NCBI GenBank assembly: GCA_921293015.1
Contig: OV121093.1
Location: forward strand, 24,500,622-24,564,621
Direction of reading: 5' to 3'
Length of the DNA: 64,000 bases
DNA from: Phorcus lineatus
Lineage: Eukaryota; Mollusca; Gastropoda; Trochida; Trochidae
Both the position numbers and the translations under genes were made by a program. Positions 61,277 to 64,000 of this stretch are shown in pieces (position 1 is the first letter of the stretch; each line of letters starts with the position of its first letter). Under the pieces are notes generated by a model. The model was not told the origin of the DNA. It did no database searches and saw only the letters and a program-made list of their open reading frames with translations.

Positions 61277-62079
61277 ATGACACGTGAAAATGACATGTAC
61301 AATCGACTTAGTTTATTTTTTGTAAAACATTAAAAGCAGCAATGAGTTTGGCTCATTTCCTGTCATTCCCTTTAGTTCAATGCTGAATTCCATACGCCCA
61401 AAATCTCAAATTGCCAGTGGTAAAGTAGAACAACTCATTAGGAATTTGGACTGGTAACATATAATAACTATATGTTAGCAATTTATCCATTTAAATTTAC
61501 AAACAAATATAAGATTTTAGTGCAAATATTAATATTAGCTATGAGTGCATGTGCTGCTCACAAAATAAAATATGGGTAAATAGTGTGGTCAATTATTGAC
61601 CCTAAACTTGCTTAAACTTTAGAAATATTTATTATCTTTTCTCAAAAGCGTATCTCATTTTCTGATGCAGTTAAAAATAAATATGAAAAAGTGCAGTCTT
61701 CCTTGTCTTTGAAAATGAAAGTATTCAAGAAAAAACAATTATTTCAGATATGATCAATACTATTAAAAAGAAAAACTAGAAAAAGAGCATATAAATCATT
61801 TCATTGTGTTCACAGCCAGCGTTGAGTGAATCGATAAATAGTGACATTGAAAATATGCTTTGTGCTAACTTGATTAATTCTTTAGGGTGTTAGTTCAACT
61901 AGACATGCATGCCACATATTCTCCATGCACATGTTGTAATGTGTGAGTCAGCCAGTTACTAATGGAGTGGCTGGTGAACATTCATCTAGTTCATGCAGAC
62001 AAACTTGCAGGCACATACACATGCAGACAGACGAATGGATGGACTGTAGACAGAGGGACGCATAGACAGTCTACTTCTA
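61277..62079. other. Probable 3' side of the 62-kb gene
   Basis: Minus-strand AATAAA occurs at 61628-61633 and 61312-61317, 450-770 bp beyond the stop codon of the exon at 62080, and either could serve as polyadenylation signal. A GAYRGACR-rich stretch lies at 62015-62070. No other gene signs. Confidence 0.4.
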
Positions 62080-62535
62080 CTACAGGCGAGTGACTTCCAA
62101 TGTGCTATCAGTTACCCCGGCAGAATCCTCTGTCATTTCAGAAGCTATGTTTGGCTGGTTTGAAATCACTTTTCCATATAAACTGTTTGAGCCAGGTAGT
62201 GACATTCGACCAATTGCATTCCTCTGCCAGGTTTGTGCCACGTTTGGTTCAGATTTAGGTCTTTGGAGTTCTGTGGTGATTGCGGGGTGTAACAATTTGG
62301 ACACAGACAGTGGTTTGCTTCTTGACACCTTCCCCCTTCCTGAGTAATTTGGGCCGTCATCGTCAAGGTCTTGAAGGGAGGTTGCTATGGCAACTATTTC
62401 AGTGTCAGTATCACTGGAGCTGGTGGCTGTGGTGACAGAGACTTCTGAGTTAGTAAGGTAGGAGAGTGAACTGTCAGTCTTAGCCTGCTGATAGACATCC
62501 AGGGAGTGTCCAGGACTCTCACCCAACCCCATTTG
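62080..62535 (-). CDS. Terminal coding exon, protein with PDZ-ligand tail
   Basis: Minus strand. A textbook acceptor (CTTTTCTCTCTGTCTTCAG) ends at 62536 and the exon starts in phase 0 with QMGLGESPGHSLDVYQQ. The 151-residue C-terminal region is Ser/Thr-rich and looks disordered. It has an acidic stretch LQDLDDDGPNY, basic RGKVSRSKP, RPKSEP (fits the 14-3-3 consensus R-x-x-S-x-P) and the end EVTRL, which fits a class I PDZ ligand (T-x-Leu). Such tails are common on scaffolded membrane and signalling proteins. I do not recognise the gene, and upstream exons lie beyond or unseen in 62536-64000. The frame also runs 5' into the intron through GGCA/GACA microsatellites, which I exclude. Confidence 0.62.
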   Translation of the reverse strand, partial: QMGLGESPGHSLDVYQQAKTDSSLSYLTNSEVSVTTATSSSDTDTEIVAIATSLQDLDDDGPNYSGRGKVSRSKPLSVSKLLHPAITTELQRPKSEPNVAQTWQRNAIGRMSLPGSNSLYGKVISNQPNIASEMTEDSAGVTDSTLEVTRL

Positions 62536-63711
62536 CTGAAGACAGAGAGAAAAGCATGCAGCATGCAAGGATACAGTCTCCAGGCAGGCAGGCAGGCAGG
62601 CAGGCGGCATGATGAGGGCAGACAGACAGACAGACCGACAGCTGGAGTTTTCTCTGCTGGCACAGCACTGCTGTACCATCTACTTATTTCACAGACTGGG
62701 AATGATCTAATTCTAAACTTTCCATAAATGTATCATATTTCCTGCCTCATTGAGGTTTAAATATCTTAATTGATAGTATAAGGAATAATTTGATAGGTTA
62801 CTTCACCTTGAAGAATATTCATCTATCACTTTCATTCCTGTGTGAACATTGACAGTGATTGTCTGCAGTTAGGATAATGTTTATTCTGGAAGGTCAGTTA
62901 TGTAAGTTAAGTATCCATTTCAAAGAAGAGAGATAACAGCGTATTTAAACTCTCCTGGACCTGAACAAAGTCTAAAATATCAATGCCTTTGTGTTTCAAA
63001 CTCAATTTGAGATGTATTGACAAAACTAAACATTTAATTAACAAGGATTTAAATGACATAAGAGGTATTTAAGTACCAAGACATCTTGCTTACATGTTCA
63101 TTGTTCAATCTTTCATTTCGACAGATAAATTAATAACTTTTCTTCCACAAAATCTCACATTCTGATTAAATAGATTAATTAGCACAAAGACTAGATATCT
63201 GACCAAAAACTAAAAAAATGCCCGCCACCTCAACCATTACCTAGTGAAGCATGCAAAAATGAATACCAAACAAAAGGAAAATTGACAGAAAATCTGACAA
63301 TATATGATTGTGGAAACATTTTTTGAAGTTGAAATTGCAGAAAATTAATTATTGATTGATATTAATTCAGGCAAAATCTTAGTATGATTACTTGAGTATT
63401 TATGTAATTCATTTGCACCTTATACAAAGCTAGCAAAGACTTAAGTAAAACAGCTTCATTTGAACAGATCTCAAACAGACAGTCAGTCAGCAGTCTTTCA
63501 GTCAGTCAGTGTGTCTATCAGTCTGTCGGTCAGCCAGTCTTGGACAGACAGTCTTTGTCAGTCAGTCTCTTTCCTCTCTCCAACCAGTCTGTCTGTCAGC
63601 AATGTAAAAACTGTCCACCAATACCTAGTCAGGCAGCCAGATTGGTAACTTTAATAAACTACTTGTCCATGTAAAAAGTTACCTGCCCAGCTTTCAACAT
63701 TTCAAATACAA
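62536..63711 (-). other. Putative intron with simple repeats
   Basis: Contains (GGCA)n and (GACA)n at 62580-62640 and a CAGT/CTGT-rich stretch at 63476-63600. No further exon with splice signals on the minus strand was found. Confidence 0.45.
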
Positions 63712-64000
63712 GAAAAAAGTGAGCATGGCTCACATACCCCCGCAGCTCGTCTGATTTCTTCTCCCTCTTATAAACTCAAAAGTAAACAGTTTATCATATA
63801 AACTCCTATGTTATGTGCCATACAGCTAAGATCATCACAAAATAAACATTGCATCAATGAGCTTCACAGGCAAATGCAGTTCATGGTACATTAAATAATT
63901 CCTTTTGCCAAAATAATATTTCGGTAATGGCTCGATCAAGAGTATCATTAGGTGTATCCATAACCAAAATTTCACTCCTCTAGGTATAATAGTTTCTGAG
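63712..64000 (+). mobile_element. Family D element, 5' end, cut by the window
   Basis: Hairpin GTGAGCATGGCTCAC (63719-63733) and tag ATACCCCCGC (63734-63743), identical in tag to the copies at 29596 and 50759. The loop changes from ACA to ATG while the stem is kept. Confidence 0.75.

Overview
This looks like nuclear DNA of a marine invertebrate, most likely a mollusc (possibly a gastropod). The window is AT-rich and mostly non-coding. It is full of stem-loop-bounded repeats with internal tandem cores, the pattern described for mollusc 'pearl'/Helentron-associated elements. Short insertions carry the 'TTTAACGCCGCTT' SINE-like tail that I associate with gastropods and bivalves. Candidate exons have metazoan splice signals. 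Nothing prokaryotic is seen. The species assignment is inference.

Layout. 1-1289: unique AT-rich flank. 1290-17908: satellite array 1, sixteen ~1 kb monomers (M1-M16); nine of them (M7-M15) form a 3,082-bp three-monomer higher-order unit present three times. 17909-24900: satellite array 2, five 1.3-1.6 kb monomers (N1-N5) of a diverged but related family. 24905-25476: decayed LINE end. 25477-28440: unique DNA with two small tandem repeats. 28441-29020: dead Tc1-type transposase. 29354-29381: 28-bp SINE-like insertion. 29581-33055: 170-bp-core repeat (family D) interrupted by a 5'-truncated, broken Tx1/L1-type LINE (30099-32837). 33056-37076: non-autonomous 4-kb element with ~240-bp terminal inverted repeats and a 5-bp target duplication, holding a smaller palindrome. 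37082-47330: mainly unique DNA with a TTAA-flanked MITE, a core-repeat element carrying nuclear-receptor-like half-sites (family E) and one candidate minus-strand exon (46303-46556). 47331-50733: family C element whose interior is a 2.3-kb minisatellite of 54-bp units. 50738-51720: family D element with a nested SINE-like insertion and perfect 13-bp duplication. 53555-53754: CRE-containing candidate promoter and short first exon. 54590-58234: more family C repeats inside a possible element with 21-bp inverted ends. 59380-61276: second family E copy with palindromes. 62080-62535: best host-gene evidence, a minus-strand terminal coding exon ending in a PDZ-ligand-like tail.

Main result. The two satellites and the dispersed families C and D are built on the same plan despite different sequences: a short 5' stem-loop, then an 8-12-nt tag; a body containing direct repeats; then a 3' hairpin whose right arm (or adjoining bases) is the exact or near-exact inverted copy of that tag; then an A/T-rich tail. 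Family E probably follows it. In array 1 the right arm stays constant while the left arm and loop vary, and the hairpin is present 0, 1, 2 or 3 times per monomer. This fits rolling-circle (Helentron/HINE-like) elements that became satellites by failed termination, but no Rep-helicase is encoded here and that mechanism is inference.

No complete protein-coding gene, rRNA, tRNA or CRISPR array could be supported. Most short reading frames in the first 25 kb are by-products of repeated DNA.
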